Shown here in pieces: positions 12,184 through 25,000 of a DNA stretch of 60,000 nucleotides; position 1 is the first letter of the stretch; every line of letters starts with the position of its first letter. The DNA is from Antedon mediterranea (Eukaryota > Echinodermata > Crinoidea > Comatulida > Antedonidae), in the NCBI RefSeq assembly GCF_964355755.1, contig NC_092676.1, positions 25,714,288 to 25,774,287 of the forward strand. Direction: 5' to 3'. Under the pieces are notes generated by a model. It saw nothing but the letters and a program-made list of their open reading frames with translations, did not search any database and was not told the origin of the DNA. The position numbers and the translations under genes are program-made.

Positions 12184-12640
12184 TTGTCGGACGTAAGCCT
12201 TTTTTCACACGCGCTCCAGATTTCTGTCGCAATTTTTTTCTTTGCGGCATGTTATTGGATCGGCATATCAGTTACCTTTTATTCACCGCCAGTTATTGAA
12301 CTTGTCCTGGCAATCGCTGTTCACCTTATTTGCGAGAGAGGTACACATGTTGTTCCTAGAGAATGGAATGTCAAAAATGTCTTTGGCACGCCGCTCAGAG
12401 AGAAGTCTGTAGTGTGCGTTGCTGCTGAAACCACGTGCTATAGGAGGGGAATGCACCACAATCCTCTGAGCTGAGGGCTGAATCATTCCGCTACCTGCTA
12501 AATAGTAAAGAGGGATTTTCCATCTCTCGGGTCTACCGGATCTAGGCGCAGGGGTGTGACAAAATATTATTTTCACTCTGCTATGTTCGACAGACATGTG
12601 AGTGAACACGCTCGAAATGCCAACAAACATTGCAGTCATT
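12184..12640. other. Unidentified GC-richer segment inside the foldback element
   Basis: This stretch has higher GC and more complex sequence than its surroundings, and open frames on both strands (96 codons from 12184 on +, 118 codons from 12639 on -). Neither product resembles a family I know, and neither is clearly coding. It could be captured host DNA or a structured RNA. Confidence 0.35.
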
Positions 12641-13022
12641 TAATGAGTGTGTCGCTATAACAATTATTGTTTATCGAAAGTTGAAGACTGTCGTTCAGAT
12701 TTTTGAACCGTAGTTTGGGCACTTTTGTAAAAGTAAAATTTGACACGATATGACTTGAATGAAAAAACAATCGTTACATAAAAATAAACAACATGATGAG
12801 TGTATACACGAATCTATTTAGATACGCTTGTATCGATTGATTATTAGGCCTATAATATAGCATAATAGCACGTTAAGATATGCCTCGCACCTTTTTGAAA
12901 TTGTAAACTATATGCCTCGCATGCCTCGCACTTTTGGAAATGATAAAATGATGCCTCGCACAAATATTTGGCATGCCTCGCTTGCCTCGCTGCCTCGCAC
13001 TTTGTCAACACTCCTCCTAGGC

Positions 13023-15070
13023 CTAGCTACGATAGCTACTGTAAAACTAGCCTAGCTAAGACCCCACCCAGCCTTGGGATCTACCTATTAATAGAGGTTT
13101 TTTTTAGAAATCCTAGGCTAGGTAGGTAGCCTAGCTAGGGTCGGATGGAAGAAAAAGAAGTCGCCATTCCCTTCTATAAACTGCAACAAGTCAAAGCTTT
13201 TCAAAAAATAGTGGTCCAAACTACAGTAACATATAGTCATCCTTAATTTGTTTTAAAGTTAATAATAAATATGAATAAAAGTAGTGGTGAAGTTACGCCA
13301 CCAAAAAAAAAACTCTTTCTATTTCAATTTGTAAGTCTTAGGCCTATCCTACATGTTTTTATATTTTATATCATATTCATAAACTTCATGGTAATACTAA
13401 TACTAAGTTTAGTGTTATTTATATAAAGTAAAATGTTATGGCATACATAAGCCAAAAAAAACGACCCTAATTCATCAACAGAAATTTAACAAATCAATCT
13501 AGGTGGTGGGTATTTATATAATCTATTTCCTACTGTATGACCTTGTGAATATAATTTTTGCCTGTGTGCAGTGAACAGTATAAATTTCAACCATGGCATT
13601 CATTTAGGTAATTGGCATAACAATAAACAAAAAAATTATATTGAGGAATATGCAGTAGCAGTAGGCCTATTGATTGGCTGTAACATATCATGTGGTGACG
13701 CTGACGCTTACAGCATTTGTTTGTTTATTATATTATTCTTGAGTTTGAACCCGGAATACATGTTGTTATCAGCATTTTTAGTTATATTATACGTAAGGAG
13801 GTAAAGGTAAGTCCTGTATTAATTTCTGAATGTAGGGTAGAGCTAGTGTTAGGAGCTCATGTCACTAAGCCTAGGCATTATGTGGTAGGGTGGCCAGTTC
13901 CTATGCCTATCCTCCCTAGTATTTTCAACCAGGTACTCATTTACAGCTAAGTAGACTGGGAGTTTTCGGGAATTGAACCCTCATGGTCTCTCTGTATGAC
14001 AGTATGTCCTAACCACTCTGTTACCAAACTCCTTGTTTACAGGCCTTTTAGTATAAAGCAGGGATGGGTCAGATTATTATCACTGCAGTGTTTTTTAAGT
14101 ATCTTTTGGCTGTAATGACGATTATTATTATATACTTCTGGTTCATTATTGTTATCTTGGATTTTGTTTATGGTTTATGTTGAACTTTTTTCACATTAAA
14201 TTCCAGAGAGACGCTGTTAGTATTAGACTTTACATCGACTCCAGAGAGACCCTATTCACATTTAGTGTGAATGATGATGTTGTTCTGCAATACCAGAGTT
14301 TAATTCAATTATTTATTTCGTCAACACTCTGGCTCGAAATTTGTCAAATAAAATCTTTATTTATTCCATATATAAAATGTGTACATGGAAAAATTGTTTT
14401 CCTCGACAGAAAATATGGGAAAACAAACAAAACATTCACAATTACATCATACATAGAAAAAAATTACAATTAAAAACATTCAATAAAAATTGTATTAAAA
14501 ATAATTTTAATACAATTAAAAAAATAAATTTTCAGCTGAGGATTACCTTGTGACTCGGAACAACACCATCATTTAGAGTCGATACTTTTTATCCTCGGTG
14601 CTTTTCTGAAGTTTGTAGAACGAATTGCATTCAGTTGTTCAACTCTGATGTTTTGAACTCTGGAGTTTGTTCGAATTGTTTTTATTCACACCATAAGTGA
14701 CAAAATGTGTAATTTGTAAACTTCTTTTTTGTTAAGTTTTGCTAAGCGATGTGAAAGGTGTATAAATACAATTATATTTTAATTACTTGATTTAAATTGT
14801 ACAGAAAATTCATTCTAATTATTAAATTAAATTTCTTTTACAACATGTTGGTTAATGCAAGAGTTGAAGTTGCGGGCTGGGGTATAAAAATTATTTACTT
14901 AAAAATTGTTTTAGATTGACCCAATGGCTGCCCATACAATTTGATATTTAACTAGTATAACTTACTTTAATAAGTGTTTCCTAAGTCACAAACTTAGTTG
15001 AAATTAAAAGTCAAATAAAAACCAAGAAATTTTAACAGTTCATTATGTTAGTTTGTTTGTTTTATCTTTA
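13023..15070. other. Intergenic, no gene recognised
   Basis: Several 60-100-codon open frames occur but show low-complexity AT-rich composition and no family motif. Around 14205-14330 there is a short repeated phrase (CCAGAGAGAC twice) next to an acceptor-like TTCCAG, which I could not connect to any exon. Confidence 0.35.
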
Positions 15071-15359
15071 TACTGGGTGACCTCTTCAGTCAAAGACTGA
15101 TCTCCCAGAGGGCCCAGTTGGTGATCAGTGGCTGTGATGTACTAATATACCAGGGTAACCCCCTACTCGTCTCGAAAGATGTACTAGGTTCTTTAAAGTG
15201 CACACGAGCAAGTTGTGTACACTGGACCTACGGTTTATAGAACTTATCCGAGAAGACTCGTTCTACCACCAGAACCATGGAGTGAGTGAGCCTCGAACCC
15301 CTGCCGATGTTATGGCTACGTGATTACGGTTCCACTGTCTTAACCGCTCGGCCACTCAC
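15071..15359 (-). mobile_element. tRNA-headed SINE family A, copy 1
   Basis: The minus-strand head begins GTGAGTGGCCGAGCGGTTAA, a class II (Ser/Leu-like) tRNA box A, followed by GGGGTTCGAGGCTCAC as box B. The tail includes GTCCAGTGTACAC, CTTTAAAGAACCTAGTACA and GTCTTTGACTGAAGAGG. Matching copies lie at 27575-27929 (+) and 29381-29675 (-). Confidence 0.85.
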
Positions 15360-15369
15360 ATTATATAAC

Positions 15370-15455
15370 AAATTATTAATAGACCCTTGCCGATGTTGTT
15401 GGCTTTTTAAGTACGTTAAACGGCGCCCCTGCCTTAACCGCTTGGCCGTTTGACT
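15370..15455 (-). mobile_element. Fragment of a SINE A tRNA-like head
   Basis: On the minus strand it reads GGCCAAGCGGTTAAGGCAGG, then a B-box-like ATCGGCAAGGGTCT. This is a solo head next to copy 1, probably from an older insertion. Confidence 0.6.
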
Positions 15456-16065
15456 CAATGGATTGAATGTTACCTACTGTATAGCGCATACTGTACTGTA
15501 TCTCTTACAGTTCCAATGGCGTAACGGTTATGAGCACTCACTGGCTAAACCCAGGGGCCCCGGAATTTACAGGCATTAAAATGTGTCGAAAAACGCCCAA
15601 TGCCTCAAGTGTTGGAGGCACACTTAGAGTTCCTAAACCAGGGGCCTCAGGCCTCTGCCTTACGCCACTGGATTGTTCTGAATTAGGTTTTAGCAAAATG
15701 TACAAAAAGTGAATAAGATTTAATTTATTTGTTTTTGTCTACAGTACTTTCATTTTTAAAATCAATTTAATGCGATGTGATGAATGCGTTTTATTTCTAA
15801 AGTACTGCAGTAAGTTTGTTATTACTGTATATTCAATTGAGGCATGGTCATAACTGTATCATATTTGTTTTAAATGCATGTCAAAATTTGTAATCTAAAA
15901 TTATACTGTAATTAAGTATACTACTCTAACATACTGTCCTAGACTAAAAAATAAGCTAATCTGATAGGGAATGACATTTCCAAATAGTGCTAACCAACAT
16001 TGTTATTTGTTATATTTCTTCAGAAGTAAAATAAAGACGATAGAAACTAAGTATTGTTTGATAAG

Positions 16066-19000
16066 ATGGCTGCATCAGGTACAGTAGATCCTTATTAAAA
16101 GTGCTAGTCAATTTTCAAATCCTGAATTTTAAAATCATATCCATTCTTACAGATTAGAATAACGTAATCATATGGTACTCACTGTACCTCATTCAGACAA
16201 CAAAAGATGGTGTCTTTTCCTATTACAGTATAATTATAATGTGGTACCTATTTGCTCCTAATTTGCTTAATGTACTCCTCATCCCTAGCAACTTGATAGC
16301 TACAGTATGGTACAGTAGTAATAAGAATAGAGATTCTGATAAATTGTCAAACATTATTTTGAAAAGTGTTTCTAATGTGTTTTCTTACTTTTTTCTAGGA
16401 ATATCTCGCAAATCTTTTAATCAGACTTTATTATGTTTTTCAACTTGGTATGATGACCGAAGACTCACCAGGAAACTGAAAGTGTTGTATAATGGTCACA
16501 TTGCAGAAGTTGACTTAGATAATGCCTCTACAACAATGGACTTGATGAATCATTTAATTGATTCTGGAGAGCTGAGTCCAACAGATCTCACCATTCTGTA
16601 TGATACCATAAAGGCCACTAAACAGTTTGGTATTGTAGACCAACTTATATTTTACATTCCTTATTTTCCTAATGTTAAAGATATCATTATTACAAAATTC
16701 AGCCATCATCAACTAAAGATTCTGGATTTTGGAAATTCACTGACACAAGAGGATGTGAAAAAAATTGATAATATGTACAATGATCCACCCAACAACTATC
16801 AAAACGCATGGAGTCTTATCATGGATTTACAGTACAGACAAATTATTTGTGAAGAAGAGGAAATAATGGATGAATTTGTTAATGCCTTAAAAGGTCTTGG
16901 ACTACATAGAGCTGTGAGAAGTCTTGTCAAAGGTATGTCGATGTTGCTTGCTTGGAGAGCAATTTCCATACATTTTATCTATCAAACCCAATGAGATACA
17001 GTTTAGTTACAGTAAATGTTTTTTGGAAATATTATAATGTTTACAGGATCATGCAAAAACTTATTTACATTTTTTATGTTACGGATGGACATTTTAGCAT
17101 GTAGTTATTAACCGATTAAAATGTCAGTTTTGGAAAAATAAGTCATTTATCTGTAAGTTATTTAACTTATTATATATTAATTGAAAATTCTTATGAAATG
17201 CTAAGATTGGTGGTTATGTTGCTTGGCCAATCCAAGGGTACTACTGTAGGTACAAGTCCTGTCATGTCACGATTTTTTCTAATGACAAATTACAACTCCA
17301 CACCTAAAGACGTGTAATAAGACTTTGTTTATGTAGAGCATCTTGTGTATATGTTTGTCTTGTGAACAGGATTGCCACCTTTAAGAACTTAAGGATAGTG
17401 AATAAATTCGCTTATGGTTATCCTTGGCAATTTGCCTAAATATATAAACAAAACAAACAAAATATGAAGCAATATTTTTCCCCCATTGTTAGTTTTAGTA
17501 ACCTGAAGTAATTAAGTAACATTATTATAACAATTAAATATATGTTATAATAATTTAAAATTTTTGCTTTAATGCTACACTTAAATGGATATCACTCTAT
17601 ACAAGATGTAACAAATGTGTGTATAATTGTTACTGTACTAAATTTGCTCTAGCAAATAGTCTATTGTAAAGAGTGCAAACAATATTGTTTATCTCAACAA
17701 CCATTTTATTTGTTTGTATTAAAGATGTCCAAATACCCGTAACACTTAAAAGAAGGAAAAGGATTGATGTTGATGAAGGTCAACCATCTTCGAGTAAACG
17801 TGATGAATATTCTAGCCAAGAAATAATGAATCATTATATTGATTTGCTAAATAGTCTTCACAAATATAAAGGTAGGTTATATAGTATAAAAGAACTAATA
17901 TTATTATTTGTATCACAATGGTACAGATGTAATGAAAATTGGTAGAGTAGTTTATAGCACATAATTAGTGTAGATTTGATCAAATTAGCTGTTTTATAAT
18001 ACGGAAAAAATTAGAAAATAACTGTATGTATAATGCAAATGAGCAACCACCATTTAAACTAGATTTGAACTCGTCACTACAGACGAGTTAGGTTATCCGC
18101 AGCGCAAACGCCACGTGCATGTCATACGTTAGAATATTGTGCACAGAAAAACGATTATGCCAGTGAAAAAATGTTAGTGCGCTCTCTATTTTGTGTCGCA
18201 TCTAAGTGTATAAAGTATACACTTATACTGTTTACGTACTACATACAGTGCAGAATAGGTGAAAATAAGTGACCAAAGTTATTGACGCTTTTGCACATGA
18301 TGATGTCATCATAATTTAAAAAATTTTAAATCATGCGAAAGATAATTGATTGACCTAGACAATATAAAAAAATGGGGGAAAATGGAATACGGATAAGTGG
18401 AGATGCGCTCTATTAAATGTGATGAGCTATGTCGAAAGAGACAAAAATCCTATATTTTATATTTGAGTGGCCATACGATGAAGTCACAATGTCCAGTTAG
18501 CCATGTTGATGCATGATCCGATATCAACAACTTATCTACTTCCAGAATATGTAATAAAAAATAAACTTCATCATGTAGTTTAGAAAGGAATAAATGCGCG
18601 CAAATTGTCCAATTCTACGCGCTCGTATGACGTGATTTTAAGTCGAAATTGTTTGAAAGTTGGTAAAATTACTAGAAAAGGCTGAAAAAACATAAATCAA
18701 GCTAAAAAAGTGTTTTTTAGCGCTACGTGCGTAAAAAATTGCGCATGCGTGGGAATTTTTAACATGCTTAAAATGACATGAAACGCGTGGAATGATTTTT
18801 CGCATTTTGAAATTTTAACTTTGTGTGAAACATGCCATTTTAATCCAAGTGTCAATACAAAATGACTTTTGGTTTTTAATCTATGATCAATCATTGAAAT
18901 TCATAAAATTGCGCGTAACTTATGCTGCGCGACTCTAAAGTCAAAAAACGAAATGTCCTGCACTTCTACAGTTAGAGGCCAATCTTCTGACAAAGTTATA

Positions 19001-22000
19001 CGATGTAATGTTGATAAGAATATGAGATACACGTGACACAAAATTCTGGGAAAGAAAGAAGAATATAGAAAGAAAAAAAAAGATCGTGACAATAACAAGG
19101 GGTTATCCGCCAAGTGCGGATAAACAATAAATCTGAAAAAAGAATAATACCAGAATAATGAGCAATCCGTGGTGTTTGCATTGCATTTGTAGCACTTTTA
19201 ACATAGTATAGGTGCCCTCACTTGAGCGGATGTATACCTGAGACTAAATTTACATACAGTAGATATTATACAGTACATTAAATAAAATTATAATAATATA
19301 TTTTGCAATTATATAACATTTCATAGAAAATATTTAATAACAAATTATTGTACATTTACTTTTAGAAACAAATTATTTTACCACCATGCTAAATTAGTTC
19401 ACAAAGAAAGGCTCAACAGCAACAAGAAAAATCAACCATGCATTACCCAGAATTGCTTGTTCTTTGCCATTGCCGCATACTAATATACACCCATTAATTA
19501 CCGTACTGACGCGAGTATAAGCCCATACTCGGGTATAAGCCCACCCCGACTTTTGACTAATTTTCATGAAAAATGAAGCACTCAGGTAAAAGCCCACCAA
19601 TTAATTCGAAGATCTACAGTGTGTGCCGTAATACATTATTTTGTATTTGGCGAAGTCCATACACCGAATACACATACCTTTGATCATAACCAAGCTAGGC
19701 TAATATACGCTAGGCCATATGAGGCCTAGCGGTCCTGTTTTGTTTACACTCCATCGCGGTCGAAGATCGCTTCACATGACGCTACAAGTCGCCAAAACGG
19801 AAAACCACTATTTGGTATCGGCTGCCATAAACAAGCTTATTAAATTTCATTGGTACATTTCTATTTAACGAACATTGTACACTTGCTTTTCTGCTTGATA
19901 AATTCTTGTTCAATTGATGTTTAAAATAAGATATTCTACGATAAATTACACGAACTATAAGCTTAATTTTCCGACACTCTACACCCTGTGTATTTAGAGG
20001 CAACATCGTATTACACATCGCAACCCCTCGTGAGGGCGCTCGCTCGCATGGTGGAAATACACAGTGTCCATGTGCTGTTTTTGACATTCTGCATTTTTGG
20101 ATCCTCGGGTATAAGCCCACCCCCCAAACTTGACGTGATTTCATGTTCAAGGGGGGTGGGCTTATACCCGCGTCAGTACGGTAAGTATGTGTTTATGATG
20201 TCAATTACTATAAAATACATGTTAATAATAGGCGACAATGTTTTTAACAGTTTTAACAGTTAAAATTATTTAATATTTTTTTTTTCTACCAGAAACAAGT
20301 CAAATATTGAAATATTATTAAACTATCCTTCATAAAAATTCCTCAACAAAGTGCCCGGCAGTTGATGTGAACTGTCTATTTGGCAGTTTTTTACTAAATA
20401 AATTGCATGAAACCAATAATTGTATAATATCCAAATAGCATTTAACATGAAAAATTGTACACAGTACGTCCCGACGTATGCTGCGTCCTAATGGAAAACA
20501 TTACTATTGCATGGAAAACCGTGGATTGCACATTTTTCTGAACAAGATCAAATCCTCCATTATCAGTATTAATTGAATATCATGTGACCATATCAAATGA
20601 CAAGGATCTACTTTAGGTGTTAATACAAATAATTAATGAATGTACGTTGATTCTCTCCATTCCAAAATCAGACAAATTGGTTAATTTAAATAAGTCTCCG
20701 AAAATGTATTTGAGATAATTCTGCCGTATTGAATGTCAAATACGTCTGTAGGTGGCACTAGAAATTACAGGCTGCACACGCTATACAGTAGGACTTAATT
20801 ATTGCATTTTTATCTTCTAGCCGGCCTATCGGCTGTTTACAAAAGCTGAATGTTCATTAATACTATTTGTTATCACTTTTCCGTAGAACCAAAGATCTTA
20901 GAAAGTAATATTTGAAAAAAATGCCATATGGGTTTATATAAACTTGGGAAGTGGTAATAATATTCATAATAGAGTGTCTGTGTTCGCCAGAGTGTGAAAT
21001 GTGATTCCTTCATTCCTAGCGATCGGTGAATAGCCATCCCACTAAAGCACGGTTTTGTGGATGGGAGATGGTGACATGCGTAGTCTAAAAGTAGGCAGGG
21101 CTTTATTTTAAATTGTCGTCATCTAGCGCTTCGCTGGTTGTGCGTAAAGTCTCTAATTATTATGCGGTCAACAATTATAAAGGTACAGTGCAATCTTCTT
21201 CAAAAACATCCATTTGGAAAGTAGTTTTGAAAGGTTTATATGTATTCTAGTTTTTTGTTTTAGAGTATTTATAGAATGTTGACCTCTGCCCTTTGCGATT
21301 TATTTGGTTATAAAATTTAAAAGTCTGTAAACTTCTCTGTTTCTATGACATTCTGATTTTAAATTTGTTTGCAATGCGTCAATCTTAAGTCTGATGGTTG
21401 AATTATTTAATGTAAGAGAGTGTAGCAGTCGACATCACTGACAAAATTATAGTAAAGATGTAATTATACTTTATTGCTAAATGTGTGCTAATTGTTTCTA
21501 TTTTGATTTCCAAGAATCCACTCCAGCAGAAATACTTTCACGAGGACCAGAAGCATTAAAAGCATTTAATGAAGCTCTGAAGGAAGGGGAAACTGAAGTT
21601 AAGCAAGGAAGAACTATTTTTGTAGGCCTTGAAAGAGTTGGAAAAACTTCTACTATCAATTCTCTGTTACGGAAAGAGTAAGCATCTCTCAAATTAAGTT
21701 TATTTACAAAGACATACTGTAAGCTTAATTTTGAAGTATTTCAGGATACTGATAATTAAGTGATAGAAAGATGAAATTGGAGTTGGAGGTCTGTTAACTA
21801 GCATAAACAGTTTTATATTGCTGTGTAAATAATCTATAATTTTTATCGTTTCTCTCCTACTGTACAGTTAATTTAAAAACATGAAAGCATTGTATACAGT
21901 AGTTTAAATTATAATACTTTCATGTAAACATTTTTGTTTTGGATAGTTTTAATGCTAAGCAAGAAATAACTGATGCCATAGCAACAACAAAGCTTGTGTG

Positions 22001-25000
22001 CACTCAAGATGCTGCTGATGAAACAATGTTGGAAGAAAAATCACAAGATACTTGTAAGTGTGCAGTAGTCAAATGCCTTGTTGTTCTTCCTATCTAATCA
22101 TTGCAATTAGTGACTCTCATAGTGGACTTTTTTTGTGTGCAATTTTTATACTTTTTTTAGTATAGTTTACCTCCTGTAAAGATTGATTCCTAATTGGACT
22201 AAAAAAACAACGTACACAAAGCAAGCAACAGTTTGGTTTGGTCACGTCCTTGCATTGCATCCTTTTGACAATGTAAAGTTGCTTTAAAATTCTCTAAGAA
22301 TATTGTTGAATCAAGACCTGATGATTTTTAACTGCATTATAACACTCTAGGCCGATTTTCCAAAGTCATAGGCTATAGAAACATTTTGGCTATATAACCG
22401 ATATTTCCTTTTTAACAGTTGTATTATAACAGTTTAGATCCTCCTTGAGAAAAATATCTCTCTGGACTGTATTTATGAAATAATTGCTTTGAAAGATCTC
22501 AAATGAAAGATCTAAGCAGGCAATTTCTGTATAATATCACGGCATTGTCACTACTTTACTAGGCTATCACAGGGGCGGATTTAGGATTTTGATAAAGAGG
22601 GGACAGATATGGGAAAATATACGTCTTTTTTTCTAGATGCCCGGAGATATTATCTGAGTCGTTTTGACCGGTCGATTCTTGTCATATAGTTATATGAATA
22701 TAGTGCATTTTATAGACTATATTTAATATAAAGGCTGTTTTCCTGTCGATGTAACGTTATGACAAGTTGCGTTGAGTTGCATTGAATTTTCACATGGTTA
22801 AAGTTAAAAATAAATAACGATAACGATGATGGAGCCCCAAATCCCCTCCCACTCCAAGTCTGCCCCTGTATCATGAAGTTGAGTAATGAATAATAAAGAG
22901 TGCTTTTCTTTTGTATGCAACAAAACATACTTCTGTATGGAACATTAAGACACTATTTTTCTTTTATAATTGAAGCTTATGGCCTTTATGAGAATGCTAT
23001 CGCAGACGAAATGGTGACAATTTTAGAGAGGAAGAGACTGAGCGAAGCATCAATAAAAGCAGCTTTTGATTCTGACAATTCTGAAGGAGAAACATCTATA
23101 AAACCACTGTTAGAGAGTGAACCCCAAAAGGAATATAAAGTAGACGTACCAGAAAAGTCAAATCGGGGATCCAAGCGAAAAAAAAAAGGGAAGCATAAAG
23201 ACACGTCAAAACGTACAAAACAAGGTAAGTATTTAGCATCCTACAATTCATGTAGACTATAAAGTTAATGGTACAGTCCTATGAACACAGTTGAAGAGAG
23301 TAACTATAACATTTTCAGAAATAATTCTGGAATAAAATAGATTTAATTTGCCTCTGTGACGTATTATAGGTTTATATCATGGATCAAATAACAAGAATAT
23401 ATCGACGGTGACATAAAGAGATTTTCTAATGTGCTAGCCTATTCTAAACGGCACTGCTACATATCCTTTTGCTATTTTATCCATGGTTATATGCATTGAT
23501 TTTGTCAGAATAATATATTGATTGATTATTTGATTTCAGAATAGCAAAATTTCATATCCAAAAAATAACAATGCAAAGAAAAACGAAAATCACACTAAAA
23601 TAGGATTTTCTCTCATTTAGTGACAATTATATTTTCCCCTTGATTGAATTCAATCTTGGTACCACAAATACTATAACCAGTATCACTTCACATCGAGCCA
23701 CCTACACTTCAATAAAACCTAAAGAAAGATCCCTCCGTGCATTTGCTATGTGCAGATATAAGATTATTACATACCGCAATAATTTTTACTAGATGCATAC
23801 ATTATGGCCTACATTACTGAATGGGTAAAATAAATTATTATTTCTGTTGGTTACACTTCCCTGCACAGCATGTTTTGTCATCGATCAAACACGTCTTATT
23901 TTAAAATTAAGCATATTTCTTAACATTCTGTTTGCCTTACATGTGCATGGCCTGTCACTTTTAACATGCTCGTATAATGCTATTTCAAGTTGAAAAGTGA
24001 ATAAAATAGGATAAAATTGTCAACGAAAAGGTTGTAAAACAGTAATCGTGTAAAAATACTTGCATTCGTAGCAATATTTGAAATGTTTAAAATTGCCTAA
24101 AACATACTCTAATTTTTGTTGAAAATGAATTTTGAAAATTGTAAAAATTGTTAACATGCTTACATGCGTTATACGTGCTATGCACATGCAGTTAATTTAT
24201 CTGGGCAATAGAGAGATCCTTTAAATCCGATATTTATTATAATTTATAAATTCTAATATATTAATTCACACACATTAATTAAGCAGGTTGCTTTGAAGAA
24301 TGAAAAATAGGTTTTAAAAATGAATAGAAAAAAAACAAATGCTGGTGAACAGGTCAAAATGTTATAATACATTATGAACGTAACCACACAGATTTAATAA
24401 ATTTAAGTGGGGGAAACAATATTGTTAGAAGGGCATTTTTTGTTTTGATGGTTACTTTGCATTCCATCAGATTTCTTTCTGAGTGAAGCCACTTACACTA
24501 TATGAGTGGCTTTCGGCTGCAGTCAGGAGCTTGGAGAGGAGACACAGGCACAAACAAGTACATTTTCAAGCACTGATTGATATTGCAAGTGACCATGACC
24601 TTTTTCGGGCAACCTTCAATCTAAAAATTAAATGCATTTTAGAATTAGAATTAACAATCAACATTTTTTACTAATTTCATCAGAAAAAAAGACAGAAATG
24701 CCTAAAAACATCCAAAAAACTGTGGAGGAAAAACTTAAAAAAAGAGAAAGAGAGATTGTGTTTCAAAAGGAAGGTGACTCAAAGGTGACAAGCAAAGAAT
24801 TTGTTATGAATATCTGGGACTTTGGAGGCCAACCAATCTATCATGTGATGCAGCGGGTAAATTAATCAAGTTTGCTTAAATAAATTTTACTTTGTTTTTG
24901 TGGGGTAGAGGTTTCCAGTACAATATATAGATATAAAGATATACAAAGACTGAGGCCTAAAATAGTATAAGAACAAAAAACTAAATATATGAACACAACT

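Larger units (their letters stand above)
10970..13013. mobile_element. Foldback element with arms of TGCGAGGCA repeats
   Basis: The direct repeat CTCCTAGGC (10961-10969 and 13014-13022) flanks an element whose ends carry ACAAAGTGCGAGGCA in inverted orientation. The left arm (10978-11110) and right arm (12875-13005) consist of spaced TGCGAGGCA units. A second, inner inverted repeat (11149-11420 and about 11660-11975) and an unidentified 0.46-kb stretch (12184-12640) form the interior. The design recalls sea-urchin TU and Drosophila FB elements, which have long inverted ends made of short tandem repeats. Confidence 0.75.

Noticed and set aside
12283-12639. 118-codon minus-strand frame and the overlapping 96-codon plus frame at 12184
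   Set aside because: No recognisable family, both lie inside a mobile foldback element, and the two overlap; kept only as an unidentified segment.
22986-23204. 72-codon minus frame opposite a ROCO exon
   Set aside because: Antisense shadow of exon 22976-23224.
24483-24674. 63-codon frame just before ROCO exon 24684
   Set aside because: Its frame does not join the adjacent Roc exons and ends before the acceptor; intronic.
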